A stretch of DNA of 64,000 nt from Ralstonia pickettii (lineage in GTDB: Bacteria > Pseudomonadota > Gammaproteobacteria > Burkholderiales > Burkholderiaceae), in assembly GCF_000607165.1 (NCBI RefSeq), contig NZ_JFZG01000025.1:186001-250000 (forward strand). The letters are read 5' to 3'. The position numbers and the translations under genes were made by a program. Shown here piece after piece: positions 50,122 through 59,397 of the stretch (position 1 is its first letter; each line of letters opens with the position of its first letter). Under the pieces are notes generated by a model. The model ran no database searches, was not told the DNA's origin, and saw only the letters and a list, made by a program, of their open reading frames with translations.

Positions 50122-51606
50122 TTACGAGTTGGCCGACTTCGGCAGATCCGCCACCAAACGCAGCGAGATCGACAGTTCATCGAGCTGGAAATGCGGCCGC
50201 AGGAACGCCACCGAGCGGTATGTGCCCGGCTTGCCCGGCACTTCCGCCACCTGGATCGACGCCTCGCGCAGCGGGAATTGCGCCTTCTGTTCTTGCGTGG
50301 CGTTGTCGTCCAGCAGCACGTACTGCGAAATCCAGCGGTTCAGGAACGTCTCAACGTTCTTGGCCGAGGCAAAGCTGCCGATCTTGTCGCGCATCATCGC
50401 CTTCAGGTAGTGCGCCACGCGCGATACCGAAAAGATGTACTGCAGCTGCGCAGACAGGACCGCATTGGCGTTTGCGCTGTCGGAGTCATACTTCTTGGCC
50501 TTCTGCGCCGACTGTGCAGCGAAGAACGCGGCGTAGTCCGTGTTCTTGCAATGCACGAGCGGAATGAAGCCGAGGTCGCTCAGTTCCTTCTCGCGGCGGT
50601 CGGTGATGGCGATCTCGGTCGGGCACTTGAGTGCGATTTCGCCGTCATCGGTCTTGAAGGTGTGCGTCGGCAGGTCTTCGACCAGGCCGCCACCTTCCAC
50701 ACCGCGGATGGCAGCACACCAACCGAAGTCGTCAAACGCTGCCGTCAGGCGCGCGCCGAACGCCCAGGCAGCGTTGCACCACAGGTACTTGCTGTGATCG
50801 GTGCCGTCCACGTCCTCAACAAAGTTGAAGCTCTCGACCACGGTGCCGTCCTTCGGGTTGTACGGCAGACGGCCGAGGAAGCGCGGCAAGGTCAGACCCA
50901 CGTAGCGCGAATCTTCCGAATCGCGGAACGACTTCCACTTGGCGTATTCAACCGTGTCGAACACCTTGGCCAGGTCACGCGGCTTGCCCAGGTCGGCAAA
51001 CGATTCCAGGCCCAGCAGCTCAGGCGACGACGACGCAATGAACGGCGCATGCGAAGCCGCTGCCACGTGCGCCATCTGCTCGATGAAGTACATGTCTTCC
51101 GGCTGACGCGTGACCTCATAGTCGCCAATCAGCGCGCCAAACGGTGCACCGCCAAAGGTGCCGAACTCTTCTTCGTAGACCTTCTTGAACAGCGCGCTCT
51201 GGTCAAACTCGATGGCAGTCTTGAAGTCCTTCGTCAGATCGCGCTTGGTCGCGTTGAGCGCCTTGATCTTGATTGTCTGGCCGGTACTCGTTTCCTTGAC
51301 CAGATAGTTCAGGCCGCGCCAGGTGGATTCCAGCTTCTGGAATTCCGGCGCGTGCATGATCGCGCTCAGCTGCTGCGAGATCAGGCGATCCAGCTCTGCC
51401 ACGCGTGCATCGAGCGTGGCAGACAAGTTGTCGGACACCACCACGGTGCCGCTCAGCACCTGGCTGGCGAGCTCGCCGATGATGTCTTTCGCGCGTTCAC
51501 GCTCGGAATCGGACTTGGCGACGCGGCTTTGCTCGACGATGCTGTCCAGCAGGCTCACCTCTTCCGCAACCGAGGCGCCCTGCGCAGCGGATTGGTTCTC
51601 AAGCAT
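50122..51606 (-). CDS. tssC: T6SS sheath large subunit TssC
   Basis: A 494-residue TssC (VipB), the large sheath subunit. Conserved blocks include LESTWRGLNYLVKET, AATKRDLTK-type repeats, PFGALIGDYEVTRQPEDM and FLRPHFQLDELSISLRLVAD at the C-terminus. With TssB it forms the contractile sheath around Hcp. Its ATG overlaps the tssB stop by 8 bases. Length and order are standard. Confidence 0.97.
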   Translation of the reverse strand: MLENQSAAQGASVAEEVSLLDSIVEQSRVAKSDSERERAKDIIGELASQVLSGTVVVSDNLSATLDARVAELDRLISQQLSAIMHAPEFQKLESTWRGLNYLVKETSTGQTIKIKALNATKRDLTKDFKTAIEFDQSALFKKVYEEEFGTFGGAPFGALIGDYEVTRQPEDMYFIEQMAHVAAASHAPFIASSSPELLGLESFADLGKPRDLAKVFDTVEYAKWKSFRDSEDSRYVGLTLPRFLGRLPYNPKDGTVVESFNFVEDVDGTDHSKYLWCNAAWAFGARLTAAFDDFGWCAAIRGVEGGGLVEDLPTHTFKTDDGEIALKCPTEIAITDRREKELSDLGFIPLVHCKNTDYAAFFAAQSAQKAKKYDSDSANANAVLSAQLQYIFSVSRVAHYLKAMMRDKIGSFASAKNVETFLNRWISQYVLLDDNATQEQKAQFPLREASIQVAEVPGKPGTYRSVAFLRPHFQLDELSISLRLVADLPKSANS

Positions 51607-52111
51607 CCTCGCCCCCGTTTTGCTTGGCGCCCAGCTTCTTCGCGTTTTCGGTGTTCTTCAGCACCTCCGACAGCAGGTCTTCCAGCTTGTCGTTACCGGC
51701 CATCTTGTTGCGCAGGTCAGCCAGCTTTGAGCGGGCTTCGAGCAGCTTGCGCAGCGGCTCGACCTGCTCAACAACAGCTTCGGGGCTGAAGTCTTCGAGC
51801 GAGCGGAACTTCAGGTCGACGCCAAAGCGGCCGCCGTCTTCCGTCAGCGTGTTTGGCACCTGGAACGCCGCGCGCGGCTCCACGCCCTTCATCACTTCGT
51901 CGAAGTTGTCGCGGTCGATATTGACGAACTTGCGATCGCGCAACTTGGGTTGCTGCACTTCGGATTGGCCCGACAGGTCAGCCACCACGCCCACCACGAA
52001 TGGCAGCTCTTTCGTCTCGATTGCGTCGCCGATTTCGACGTCATACGTCAGTTGTACACGCGGCGGACGCACCTTTTGCAGACGCTTCTGTACGCTTTCT
52101 TTCTTGGCCAT
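51599..52111 (-). CDS. tssB: T6SS sheath small subunit TssB
   Basis: A 170-residue TssB (VipA). It begins MAKKESVQKRLQKVRPPRVQ after a strong GGAGG ribosome site, which fixes the start at 52111; the longer frame to 52414 overlaps the upstream lipoprotein. Conserved motifs are ELPFVVGVVADLSGQ and the FSPEAVVEQVEPLRKLLEAR helix that packs on TssC. Overlap with tssC ensures coupled synthesis of the sheath subunits. Confidence 0.97.
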   Translation of the reverse strand: MAKKESVQKRLQKVRPPRVQLTYDVEIGDAIETKELPFVVGVVADLSGQSEVQQPKLRDRKFVNIDRDNFDEVMKGVEPRAAFQVPNTLTEDGGRFGVDLKFRSLEDFSPEAVVEQVEPLRKLLEARSKLADLRNKMAGNDKLEDLLSEVLKNTENAKKLGAKQNGGEDA

Positions 52112-52145
52112 CACGTTCCTCCAGGAATGCGAACCAGCGCTGTGC

Positions 52146-52814
52146 TTAACGCAGGGCGCCGAACGGGTCTGCGCTGCCGCTGGCAGCACCGGTGGCAGCT
52201 GCCGGCGCAGCAGTCGTGCCATGCGCGGCAGCTGTGCCGTGCTCGGCAGCGGGCGCTGCGCGGCGGACGACGCGGCCGGCCGGGCGGCGCACCGGCTGCT
52301 TGGCGACCGGTTGCTCGCCCGGGAACAGGACCTGTTCACCCAGCGTGTCACGCAGCATCTTGGCAAGCACTTGCGCGTCGGTCTTGACGTCGCCAGCCAG
52401 CGCGCTGTCAGCACGCAGCTCTTGGAGCGAACGGCGCGCCACGCGCAGGCCGCTCACAGCCAGGATGCTCTTGGCCTGACGATCGGCGTTGTCACGCTGC
52501 AGGGCTTCTTCTGCGGCCAGGATGGCTTGCGGATACTTCTCTGCGCCGAACTGGATCTGCGCGATGCGCACCCACGGCTCATCACGGGTCGGGTTCTGCT
52601 TGGCGATCTGCTGGTACAGATCAATGGCCTTGTCCTGCTGGCCGCCCTTGGCCGCAGCTTCCGCCTCCGACATGCTCTGGCCGAAGGCCTCGTCGGTTTG
52701 GGGTCCGGGGTTGGTACTCGCGCAGCCCGCAAAGAGAGCGGAGGCAGCAGCCAGCACGATGAAGGAACGGAGAACGGAAGTAGACGAGGATTTGGCCACG
52801 GCGAGACTCTTCAA
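52146..52814 (-). CDS. TPR-containing lipoprotein heading the tssBC operon
   Basis: A 222-residue lipoprotein with lipobox LFAGC (acylated Cys31) and two to three tetratricopeptide-like repeats (KAIDLYQQIAKQNPTRDEPWV; YPQAILAAEEALQRDNADRQ). A Pro/Ala/Arg-rich tail ends SADPFGALR. Comparable lipoproteins often precede tssB in Burkholderiales clusters, where they may assist TssJ or the envelope complex; that role is inferred. Its promoter lies in the divergent repeat region. The ribosome site is modest. It ends 34 bases before tssB. Confidence 0.82.
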   Translation of the reverse strand: MKSLAVAKSSSTSVLRSFIVLAAASALFAGCASTNPGPQTDEAFGQSMSEAEAAAKGGQQDKAIDLYQQIAKQNPTRDEPWVRIAQIQFGAEKYPQAILAAEEALQRDNADRQAKSILAVSGLRVARRSLQELRADSALAGDVKTDAQVLAKMLRDTLGEQVLFPGEQPVAKQPVRRPAGRVVRRAAPAAEHGTAAAHGTTAAPAAATGAASGSADPFGALR

Positions 52815-52892
52815 AGTTTCAAAGCGGTGTGTCGATACCCAATCAAATTCGCCGGAATTGACGAGTTAAATGTTGGTCTCGACTGGCGCGAA

Positions 52893-52922
52893 ATAGTACA
52901 CTCCGCTCGTTGCCGTTGACAA
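52893..52922 (-). promoter_or_regulatory. Sigma-70-like promoter for the leftward tss operon
   Basis: On the minus strand TTGTCA (52922-52917) is followed after 18 bases by TACTAT (52898-52893). A start near 52886 would give a leader of about 70 bases before the lipoprotein at 52814. The repeats begin just upstream of its -35, a position suited to an activator. Confidence 0.5.
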
Positions 52923-52932
52923 CCAAAAAAGG

Positions 52933-53065
52933 ATTATTAAGGAACCGAAACATCCTTTGTATTCAACGCCTTAGAACCGCGCCGGGCAACGATCTCCGAT
53001 TATTAAGAAACGGAAACATTCTTCCGATTTCCTTTATTAAGAAATCGAAACAATGCACCGATTTC
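52933..53065. repeat. Three imperfect 21-bp direct repeats, probable operator array
   Basis: Repeats at 52933-52953, 52999-53019 and 53033-53053 share the frame WTTATTAAGRAAYSGAAAC. The first two differ at 2 of 21 positions; the third differs from each at 4. Their spacings are 66 and 34 bases, about two and one units of 33. The second and third each extend into CCGATTTC, giving an imperfect dyad; GAAATCG (53041-53047) pairs with CGATTTC (53059-53065). The second repeat contains TATTAAGAAACG, found again at 20247-20258. Confidence 0.75.
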
Positions 53066-53127
53066 CTTTAGCGGAACGGGCGCAGCAGCAGTCAAACAAA
53101 GAGAATTAAGTAATTCAGAAATCAGGC

Positions 53128-53832
53128 ATGAATATGATGAAATTCGATGCTGCTTGGGGGCAAGCGGCAAGGCAGCCGGGCTGCGGCCGCCTTCTGAAGC
53201 ACTCTCTGAAGCACCGTCTCGCAGGGGCGCTCAAGCTGATGCTGGTGAGCGCCAGCGTGGTCGCTCTGGCCGCCTGCTCCACCGGAGCGAGCGTGCTGGC
53301 TGGTGCGGCCAACGGCGCGCTGGAAGCCATGGGGCTGAAATCGTCGAACCTGCCCGATGCACAGAAGCCGCCACGTGAAGTGCCGCTCAAGATGACGGCG
53401 GGCAATAACCTGAACGCCGCCAACGACCGCCGTCCGGTAGCGATAGTGGTGCGCCTGTATTCGTTGAAGGACCCGACCAGCTTCCTGCAAGCGCCGTATG
53501 ACACCTTCATCGACCCGGCGCGCGAGAAGCAAACGCTGGGCGCAGATCTCGTCAACGTGCGCGAGATGACGCTGATCCCCGGCCAGCGCTACGACTTCAC
53601 CGAGAAGGTCTCGCGCGAAGCAACCACGCTGGGCATCGTGGCGCTGTTCCGCAGCCCCGCGTCACAGCGCTGGAAGTTCGCCTTCAACACTGAGAAGAAC
53701 GAGAAGTCGGGCATTGTGATCGGCCTGCACGCCTGCGCCATGACCGTGACGTCAGGCACGCTGACCACCCCCGCCGGCGCCACGCCGCTGACTGATCTGA
53801 ACCTGCTCTCCCCCGCGGTGTGCGGTAGCTGA
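53128..53832 (+). CDS. tssJ: T6SS outer-membrane lipoprotein TssJ
   Basis: A 234-residue lipoprotein. The lipobox VALAAC places the acylated Cys at residue 50, giving an unusually long pre-sequence with a charged N-region; ATG 53134 or 53137 would shorten it by only a few residues. The mature domain has the TssJ beta-sandwich marks (AIVVRLYSLKDPTSFLQAPYD; MTLIPGQRYDF; LGIVALFRSP). TssJ binds the periplasmic end of TssM and anchors it in the outer membrane. It heads the rightward tssJKL unit. Confidence 0.93.
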   Translation: MNMMKFDAAWGQAARQPGCGRLLKHSLKHRLAGALKLMLVSASVVALAACSTGASVLAGAANGALEAMGLKSSNLPDAQKPPREVPLKMTAGNNLNAANDRRPVAIVVRLYSLKDPTSFLQAPYDTFIDPAREKQTLGADLVNVREMTLIPGQRYDFTEKVSREATTLGIVALFRSPASQRWKFAFNTEKNEKSGIVIGLHACAMTVTSGTLTTPAGATPLTDLNLLSPAVCGS

Positions 53833-53847
53833 ACAACAAGGGCCAAC

Positions 53848-55194
53848 GTGAGTTACTCCGCAAAGATTCTCTGGGGCGAAGGGCTGTTCCTGCGTCCGCA
53901 GCACTTTCAGCGTCAGGACGCGTATCACGAGTCGCGCCTGCACGCGACCGCGCAAGTCATCCAGCCATACGGATGGGGCATCCGCCATGCGCGCTTCGAT
54001 ACCGATGCGCTGGCCAGCGGCGTGCTGCGCGTGATCGAGCTGTCACTGTTCTTTCCGGACGGCGAGCTGTATTTCGCTCCGCAGGCCGATGCGCTTCCAC
54101 CGCCGCTGGTGCTGGACGCCATTCCCGCCGGCGTGTCAGAGCTGACCTTCCATATCGCGCTGTATCCGCTGCAAGACAACGGCGGCAACTACCGCGAGCA
54201 GATCGAAGGCGCATCGGTATCGCGCTTTGTCGGCACGGAAGAGGAAACGGCCGACCTGTATACAGAGGCGGAGCCCGCTGCCATCACGTATCTGAAGAAG
54301 TCGGTCAAGCTGATTGCCGAGACGGAGCCGCGCGAGCAGTTCATCTCGCTGCCCGTGGTGCGTGTGCGGCGTACCGGCACCGGCGGCTTTGAGCTGGACG
54401 AGAGCTTTGTCGCGCCCAGCATGGCGATCAACGCCTCGGCCGTGCTGTATCAACGCCTGCGCCGTCTGCTCGACGCGCTGCAGGCCAAGGTCAACGCGCT
54501 GTACGGCTTCCACCGCGAGCCGACCAAGAACATCATCGAATTCCGCTCCGGCGACATCGCATCCTTCTGGCTGCTGCATACGGCCAATGCGGCCTTTGCG
54601 GCGCTGTCGCATCTGTATCACCACCCCGACCTGCACCCTGAGCGGCTCTTCCAGGAAATGCTGCGCCTGGCCGGCGCGCTCATGACGTTCACCAAGAGCT
54701 ACACGCTGGCCGACCTGCCCGCCTACGATCACGACAATCCGGGCCCGGTATTTGCCAAGCTCGACACGATCGTGCGCGAGCTGCTCGATACCGTCATCTC
54801 CACGCGCTACTTTGCAATTGCGCTGGAAGAGACGCGCCCGTCGTTCCACCTCGGCCGCATCGACTCCGGCAAGATCGACGACCAGACCAGCTTCTATCTG
54901 TCGGTATCGGCAGACATGCCTGCCGCCGAACTGGTGGAAGCCATTCCGGCGCGCTTCAAGGTCGGCGCCCCCGACGACGTAGAAAAGCTCGTGCTGTCGT
55001 CCATGCCTGGCGTGCCGCTCACCTACACGCCACAGGTGCCCCCCGCCATTCCGGTGCGCCCGGGCGCGTGCTACTTCGCCGTTGAAGCGCGGGGCATGCT
55101 GTACGAACGCATGCTGCAAGCGCAGACCCTCACCATCTATGCCCCGGCCGGTATCCGGGAACTCAAACTTGAACTGATCGCGGTGACTTCATGA
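53848..55194 (+). CDS. tssK: T6SS baseplate-membrane linker TssK
   Basis: A 448-residue TssK (ImpJ/VasE). It starts with GTG 53848: MSYSAKILWGEGLFLRPQHF QRQDAY is the family signature (shown split here), preceded by a weak ribosome site 15 bases after tssJ. TssK trimers join the baseplate wedges to TssL and TssM. It ends on an ATGA overlap with tssL. Length and order are standard. Confidence 0.95.
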   Translation: MSYSAKILWGEGLFLRPQHFQRQDAYHESRLHATAQVIQPYGWGIRHARFDTDALASGVLRVIELSLFFPDGELYFAPQADALPPPLVLDAIPAGVSELTFHIALYPLQDNGGNYREQIEGASVSRFVGTEEETADLYTEAEPAAITYLKKSVKLIAETEPREQFISLPVVRVRRTGTGGFELDESFVAPSMAINASAVLYQRLRRLLDALQAKVNALYGFHREPTKNIIEFRSGDIASFWLLHTANAAFAALSHLYHHPDLHPERLFQEMLRLAGALMTFTKSYTLADLPAYDHDNPGPVFAKLDTIVRELLDTVISTRYFAIALEETRPSFHLGRIDSGKIDDQTSFYLSVSADMPAAELVEAIPARFKVGAPDDVEKLVLSSMPGVPLTYTPQVPPAIPVRPGACYFAVEARGMLYERMLQAQTLTIYAPAGIRELKLELIAVTS

Positions 55195-55976
55195 GCGCTA
55201 CCTCCACCCCTTCGCTGTTTGGCGGTTCGGCACCGGCAACCGCTGCGGCGGATGCACGTGAATCCAACACACACGCGCGCACGCTGCTTGATTTGCTGTA
55301 TGACGGCTTCTTCATGCTGTTCCAGTTGCGCAACGCCCAGCAGCCGGCCAGTGCAGAAGAGTTCCTGAACCGCGTACGCACCTTCCTTGACGATTTCGAC
55401 CGTGGTGCCAAGCGCCTGAACGTGTCGGCTGAAGACGTCTTCGATTCGAAATATGCCTTCTGTGCGGCGGTGGACGAAACGATCCTGTCGTCCAACTTTG
55501 CGATCCGCCCGGCCTGGGAGCGCCGCCCGCTGCAGCTCGTGCTGTTTGGCGAACAGCTCGCCGGCGAGACCTTCTTCGTCAAGCTTGAAGAGCTGCGTGC
55601 ACACGGTGCGCCGCGCCTGCAGGCGCTGGAGGTGTTCCACATGTGCCTGCTGCTGGGCTTCCGCGGCAAGTACATCCTCGAAGGACCGGAGAAACTGGCT
55701 TACCTGACCGCACGCCTGGGCGACGAAATTTCCGCCATCAAGGGCAAGCGCGCCGCGTTTGCCCCGCACTGGCCGCTGCCCGACAAGGTCGCGCACATGC
55801 TCAAGCGCGAAACGCCGCTGTGGATTTTCGGCGCCGTGTTTGCGCTGATCGGGCTGCTGGGCTTCCTCGGGCTGTCGCACACGCTAAGCACCAAGACCAA
55901 CGAAACGCTGGAAGGCTATTCGCAGGTCATCAAGCTCGGGCCGCGCTTCTCGCACCTGACGATTTCGCTGCCGTGA
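55191..55976 (+). CDS. tssL: T6SS inner-membrane protein TssL (DotU)
   Basis: A 261-residue TssL. The cytoplasmic DotU hook domain includes LLDLLYDGFFMLFQLRNAQQ, KYAFCAAVDETILSSNF and GLRGKYILEG-like GFRGKYILEGPEKLAYLTAR. One membrane helix lies near residues 205-228. The protein ends shortly after it, without the OmpA-like extension seen in specialised TssL; the separate OmpA protein at 28015 may replace it. Coupled to tssK by a 4-base overlap. Confidence 0.95.
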   Translation: MSATSTPSLFGGSAPATAAADARESNTHARTLLDLLYDGFFMLFQLRNAQQPASAEEFLNRVRTFLDDFDRGAKRLNVSAEDVFDSKYAFCAAVDETILSSNFAIRPAWERRPLQLVLFGEQLAGETFFVKLEELRAHGAPRLQALEVFHMCLLLGFRGKYILEGPEKLAYLTARLGDEISAIKGKRAAFAPHWPLPDKVAHMLKRETPLWIFGAVFALIGLLGFLGLSHTLSTKTNETLEGYSQVIKLGPRFSHLTISLP

Positions 55977-56046
55977 TGGCCACGATGGGCTGCGTGCCCA
56001 TCCTTCTGCTGAACTGCAAAACGAACCCCAGCGCGACGCTGTTCCG

Positions 56047-59000
56047 ATGAAGCCTTTGTCCAACCTGCCGGCCGCCGTGCCACAAGCCGTCCTGGGCGCG
56101 TTGCTCGGGCAGCAGACCCGCCAGATCACGCTTGAGACGGCGCTCGCCTCCGACAACCTGGTCGTGGAGCGCTTTACCGCCACCGAAGCGGTGTCGGCCT
56201 CGTTCGTCCTGCATATCGACTGCCTGAGCCCATCGGCGCATCTGGATACGGCCAAGCTGGCCTCGCAAGAGGTCACGCTGCGCCTGGTGCAAGCCGACGG
56301 CAAGCGGCGCGCGTGGCACGGTTACGTGGCGGATTGCGCATCGCTTGGCGGCGACGGCGGCCTCGCGCGCTACCGCCTTCGCGTCGTGCCGTGGCTGGAT
56401 CGGCTGCGCACGCGCAGCGACTGCTTCGTCTACCAGGACAAGACCGCGCTGGAGATCATCGAAGACGTCTTCGGCGAATATCCCACCGCGCATTACAAAA
56501 TCGCGGCCACGCAGCCGTGCGCCAAGCGCTCGATCTGCTGCCAATACCGCGAAACCGACTATGCCTTCGTGATGCGTCTGCTGGCCGAGGAAGGCCTGTC
56601 GTTCCGTATCGAGCACGAGCAAATCGACGACAAGCAGCAGCAAGGCAGCGCCCAGTCACGCCACACCGTCGTCATCTTCGACAACGATGCGCAACGGCCT
56701 ACCTGCCCGCAGCCGGAGATCCGCTTCCACCGCGTTGATGCCACCGAAAGCGACGACGCGATCGAGCGCTTCTCAAACGCGCACAGCGTCGGCACCAACG
56801 CAGTGACACTCGCCTCGTGGGACTACAAGGCCTTGGCCGCCACCAGCGCCCAAGCCAGCGCCAGTGACCCCGGTGGCGAACTGCCGACGCTGGAGCGTTT
56901 TGAAGCCTCGGGCTCGTATCAATATACGAATACGCAAGAGGCCAGCCGTGCCGCGCAACTGCGCATGCAGGCGCACGAAGGCGCATACCTGCGCTACGAG
57001 GGGCAAGGCAGCGTGCGCCAATTAGGCGCTGGCCAACGCTTTACGCTCACACAGCATTTCGACAGCAAGCACAGCGAGTTCGTCACGCTGCAGGTCGAGC
57101 ACGAAGCCGCCAACAACCTCGGCGCCGACATCGCGCGTTTGCTCTCCACCACCGAGATCGAATCGGGCAGCTACCGCAATCGTTTCGTGGCTGTGCCGGC
57201 AGAGGCGCCCATCGTGCCGCCCTATCGCCGTCGCCCGACCGCGCCGGAGGGCCAGGCCGCCGTGGTCATCGCCGACGATGGCGCACCGCTCACCACCGAC
57301 CGCGACCACCGCGTGCGCGTGCGCTTTCCGTGGCTGCGCGCACCGGAGGTCAATGCCTTTGCCGACCCGTCCAGCAGCGACCGCACACAGGTCACCGCCT
57401 GGGTGCGCGTGGCCAGCGCCAGCGCGGGCCCGAACTGGGGCGGCAATCACCTGCCGCGCGCCGGCACGCAAGTGCTGCTGACGTTCATCGACGGCGACAT
57501 CGACCGTCCGATGATCGCCATGCAGCTGCACAACGCGCAAGACGCCCTGCCCTGGGCCCCGGCCGATGCGCCGCTTGGGCAGGCATTGTCCGGCTGGCAC
57601 TCGCAGGGCCTTGGCGGCGACGGCTACAACCAGTGGGTCGTCGACGATCACCCCGGCCAGTTGCGCACGCGCCTGGCAAGCTCCACCGCCAACAGCCAGC
57701 TCAACCTCGGCTATGTCACCTCGCACGGCGCCACGGGCGGAGACCGCGGCACCTGGCGCGGCACCGGCGCCGAACTGCGCACCGATGCCTGGGCCGTGGT
57801 GCGCGCGGGTGCGGGCCTGCTGCTCTCCACTACCGCGCGGGCGCAAGCCGGCGGCACGCTGCTCGACGCCCATGAAGCGCGCGGGCAACTCACCGCCGCG
57901 CAGAAGACTGCACAGCGCTTGTCCGACGCGGCCTCCAGCCAGCAAGCGCTGCCGCTGGCGGCCAACGAAGCCTTCGAGCCGATCGACAAAGCGCTCGACC
58001 CTGCGCAGGACGGCAAGTATCCCAGCAACGTCAACGGCCAGGATTCACAGCAGCCGGTCGACAAATTCGGTCAGCCGCTACTGGTGGCCGAGTCGCCATC
58101 CAGCATTGCGCTCGCCTCGCAGGCCACGACCACCGTCTATGCGGGGCGCCATCTGCACGGCACCGCGCAGGCTGACTGGCACCTCGCAGCGGGCAATGTC
58201 ATCGCTGCGGCGGCGGCAAAGGGCGTGAGTCTGTTCGCCCAGCGCAACGGCATCCGGGTAATTGCCGAAGGCGGGCCAGTGTCGATCCAGGCGCATACCG
58301 ATGCGCTCGCCGTGCTGGCGGACAAGGCGGTTACCGTGACCTCGTCCGCCGATTCGGTCGAGATCCTCGCGCAGCAGAACATCGTGCTGCATGGCGGGGA
58401 TTCGTTGATCCGGCTGGAAGGGAATGCGGTGACGTTTGAGACGTCGGGGTTGCTGTCGGTGAAGGGGGCTGGGCATCCGTTTGAGGGGCCTGGCGGGCAG
58501 GCGGCGGCGTTGCCGGCGTTGCCTGTGGGGTTGCTCGGACCTATTGCGGTTTATGACGAACAGATCCAGTTTGTTAATCAGCGAGGCGATGTACTCTCGA
58601 ATGTCAGCTACAAACTCCTGCTGCAGGATGGGACTACAGTTTCTGGCGTCACTGATGAGGATGGTAAAACGCAACGCATTGCCACTGACCGACCAGTTCC
58701 CATTCAAACAGCTACTTTGACTCCCACACAACACGTCGATTGTTGCGGAATAACCAACACGAATCCACCCGAAGAATTGAAGGTTGATGTGTCCGGCGTA
58801 AAAACCAACGACACAAAGGTAGGCTCCTCTGTTAAGAAGGTTACGGTGAAGGGTGACGAGCGCCCCCTGACAGAAGGCGAAATCGAGATGGCCAAAACCG
58901 TCTTCAAGGACAGCGTCGATTACAGTCGAGTACGAGTTCATCGGGGTAGTTACTTCTGGTTTGACTTGCAAAGTAAAGATACCGCGGTCACCCCGAATGG

Positions 59001-59397
59001 AAACATGTACTTCCTGGACGAAGATTTCGTCGAGGATTTCTCACAAAACCCAAATGAGAAAAAGAAACGTACCGTAAACATGAACCGCGCGTGGTTCATG
59101 CACGAAATGACGCACGTTTGGCAGTACCAAAAAGGATACTCTGTCCGCTTGCATGGCTTGACAGTGACCATTCGAGGGAACAGCGCCTACCGTTATCAGA
59201 TAGAGTCGAACCAGGTTTTTAGTGACTACAACATGGAGCAGCAGGGCAATCTGGTTTCAGACTATTTTGCCCTCTGTATATTGAAAGACTATGGAGCCGT
59301 CATTCACGCCGGAAATGTTGGTACACCAAACCAACTAAGGCAGGTGCTTGACCCTCTTTTGAAAGATCCAGACAATGCATCGAATCTTCCGAAATAA
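56047..59397 (+). CDS. vgrG: Evolved VgrG (vgrG-3) with C-terminal HExxH metallopeptidase domain
   Basis: A 1116-residue spike protein. The gp27-like part (YRETDYAFVMRLLAEEGLSF) spans about residues 30-400, the OB/gp5 part about 415-500 (LPRAGTQVLLTFIDGDIDRP), and DUF2345 about 690-830. From about 831 a different, AT-richer segment begins with VYDEQIQFVNQRGDVLSNVS and ends in a zinc-peptidase-like domain: H1019-E-M-T-H1023 in WFMHEMTHVWQY, with Glu1064 in NMEQQGNLVSDYF as a plausible third ligand. This domain (KTVFKDSVDYSRVRVHRG) resembles the vgr-related metallopeptidase family. The C-terminus is thus an effector domain carried on the spike. A lipoprotein gene overlaps its end. Confidence 0.92.
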   Translation: MKPLSNLPAAVPQAVLGALLGQQTRQITLETALASDNLVVERFTATEAVSASFVLHIDCLSPSAHLDTAKLASQEVTLRLVQADGKRRAWHGYVADCASLGGDGGLARYRLRVVPWLDRLRTRSDCFVYQDKTALEIIEDVFGEYPTAHYKIAATQPCAKRSICCQYRETDYAFVMRLLAEEGLSFRIEHEQIDDKQQQGSAQSRHTVVIFDNDAQRPTCPQPEIRFHRVDATESDDAIERFSNAHSVGTNAVTLASWDYKALAATSAQASASDPGGELPTLERFEASGSYQYTNTQEASRAAQLRMQAHEGAYLRYEGQGSVRQLGAGQRFTLTQHFDSKHSEFVTLQVEHEAANNLGADIARLLSTTEIESGSYRNRFVAVPAEAPIVPPYRRRPTAPEGQAAVVIADDGAPLTTDRDHRVRVRFPWLRAPEVNAFADPSSSDRTQVTAWVRVASASAGPNWGGNHLPRAGTQVLLTFIDGDIDRPMIAMQLHNAQDALPWAPADAPLGQALSGWHSQGLGGDGYNQWVVDDHPGQLRTRLASSTANSQLNLGYVTSHGATGGDRGTWRGTGAELRTDAWAVVRAGAGLLLSTTARAQAGGTLLDAHEARGQLTAAQKTAQRLSDAASSQQALPLAANEAFEPIDKALDPAQDGKYPSNVNGQDSQQPVDKFGQPLLVAESPSSIALASQATTTVYAGRHLHGTAQADWHLAAGNVIAAAAAKGVSLFAQRNGIRVIAEGGPVSIQAHTDALAVLADKAVTVTSSADSVEILAQQNIVLHGGDSLIRLEGNAVTFETSGLLSVKGAGHPFEGPGGQAAALPALPVGLLGPIAVYDEQIQFVNQRGDVLSNVSYKLLLQDGTTVSGVTDEDGKTQRIATDRPVPIQTATLTPTQHVDCCGITNTNPPEELKVDVSGVKTNDTKVGSSVKKVTVKGDERPLTEGEIEMAKTVFKDSVDYSRVRVHRGSYFWFDLQSKDTAVTPNGNMYFLDEDFVEDFSQNPNEKKKRTVNMNRAWFMHEMTHVWQYQKGYSVRLHGLTVTIRGNSAYRYQIESNQVFSDYNMEQQGNLVSDYFALCILKDYGAVIHAGNVGTPNQLRQVLDPLLKDPDNASNLPK

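Larger units (their letters stand above)
52815..53127. promoter_or_regulatory. Divergent T6SS control region with three direct repeats
   Basis: This 313-base, AT-richer region separates the leftward tssBC unit from the rightward tssJKL unit. It contains the sigma-70-like promoter at 52893-52922 for the leftward unit and three 21-bp repeats at 52933-52953, 52999-53019 and 53033-53053. No clear promoter was seen for tssJ. There is no convincing sigma-54 -24/-12 element. Confidence 0.65.

Noticed and set aside
49372-51789. Open frame of 805 codons on the plus strand
   Set aside because: Antisense to hcp and tssC; Arg- and Leu-rich shadow sequence.
52815-53127. Sigma-54 promoter for T6SS
   Set aside because: No GG-N10-GC element with the right context was found on either strand.
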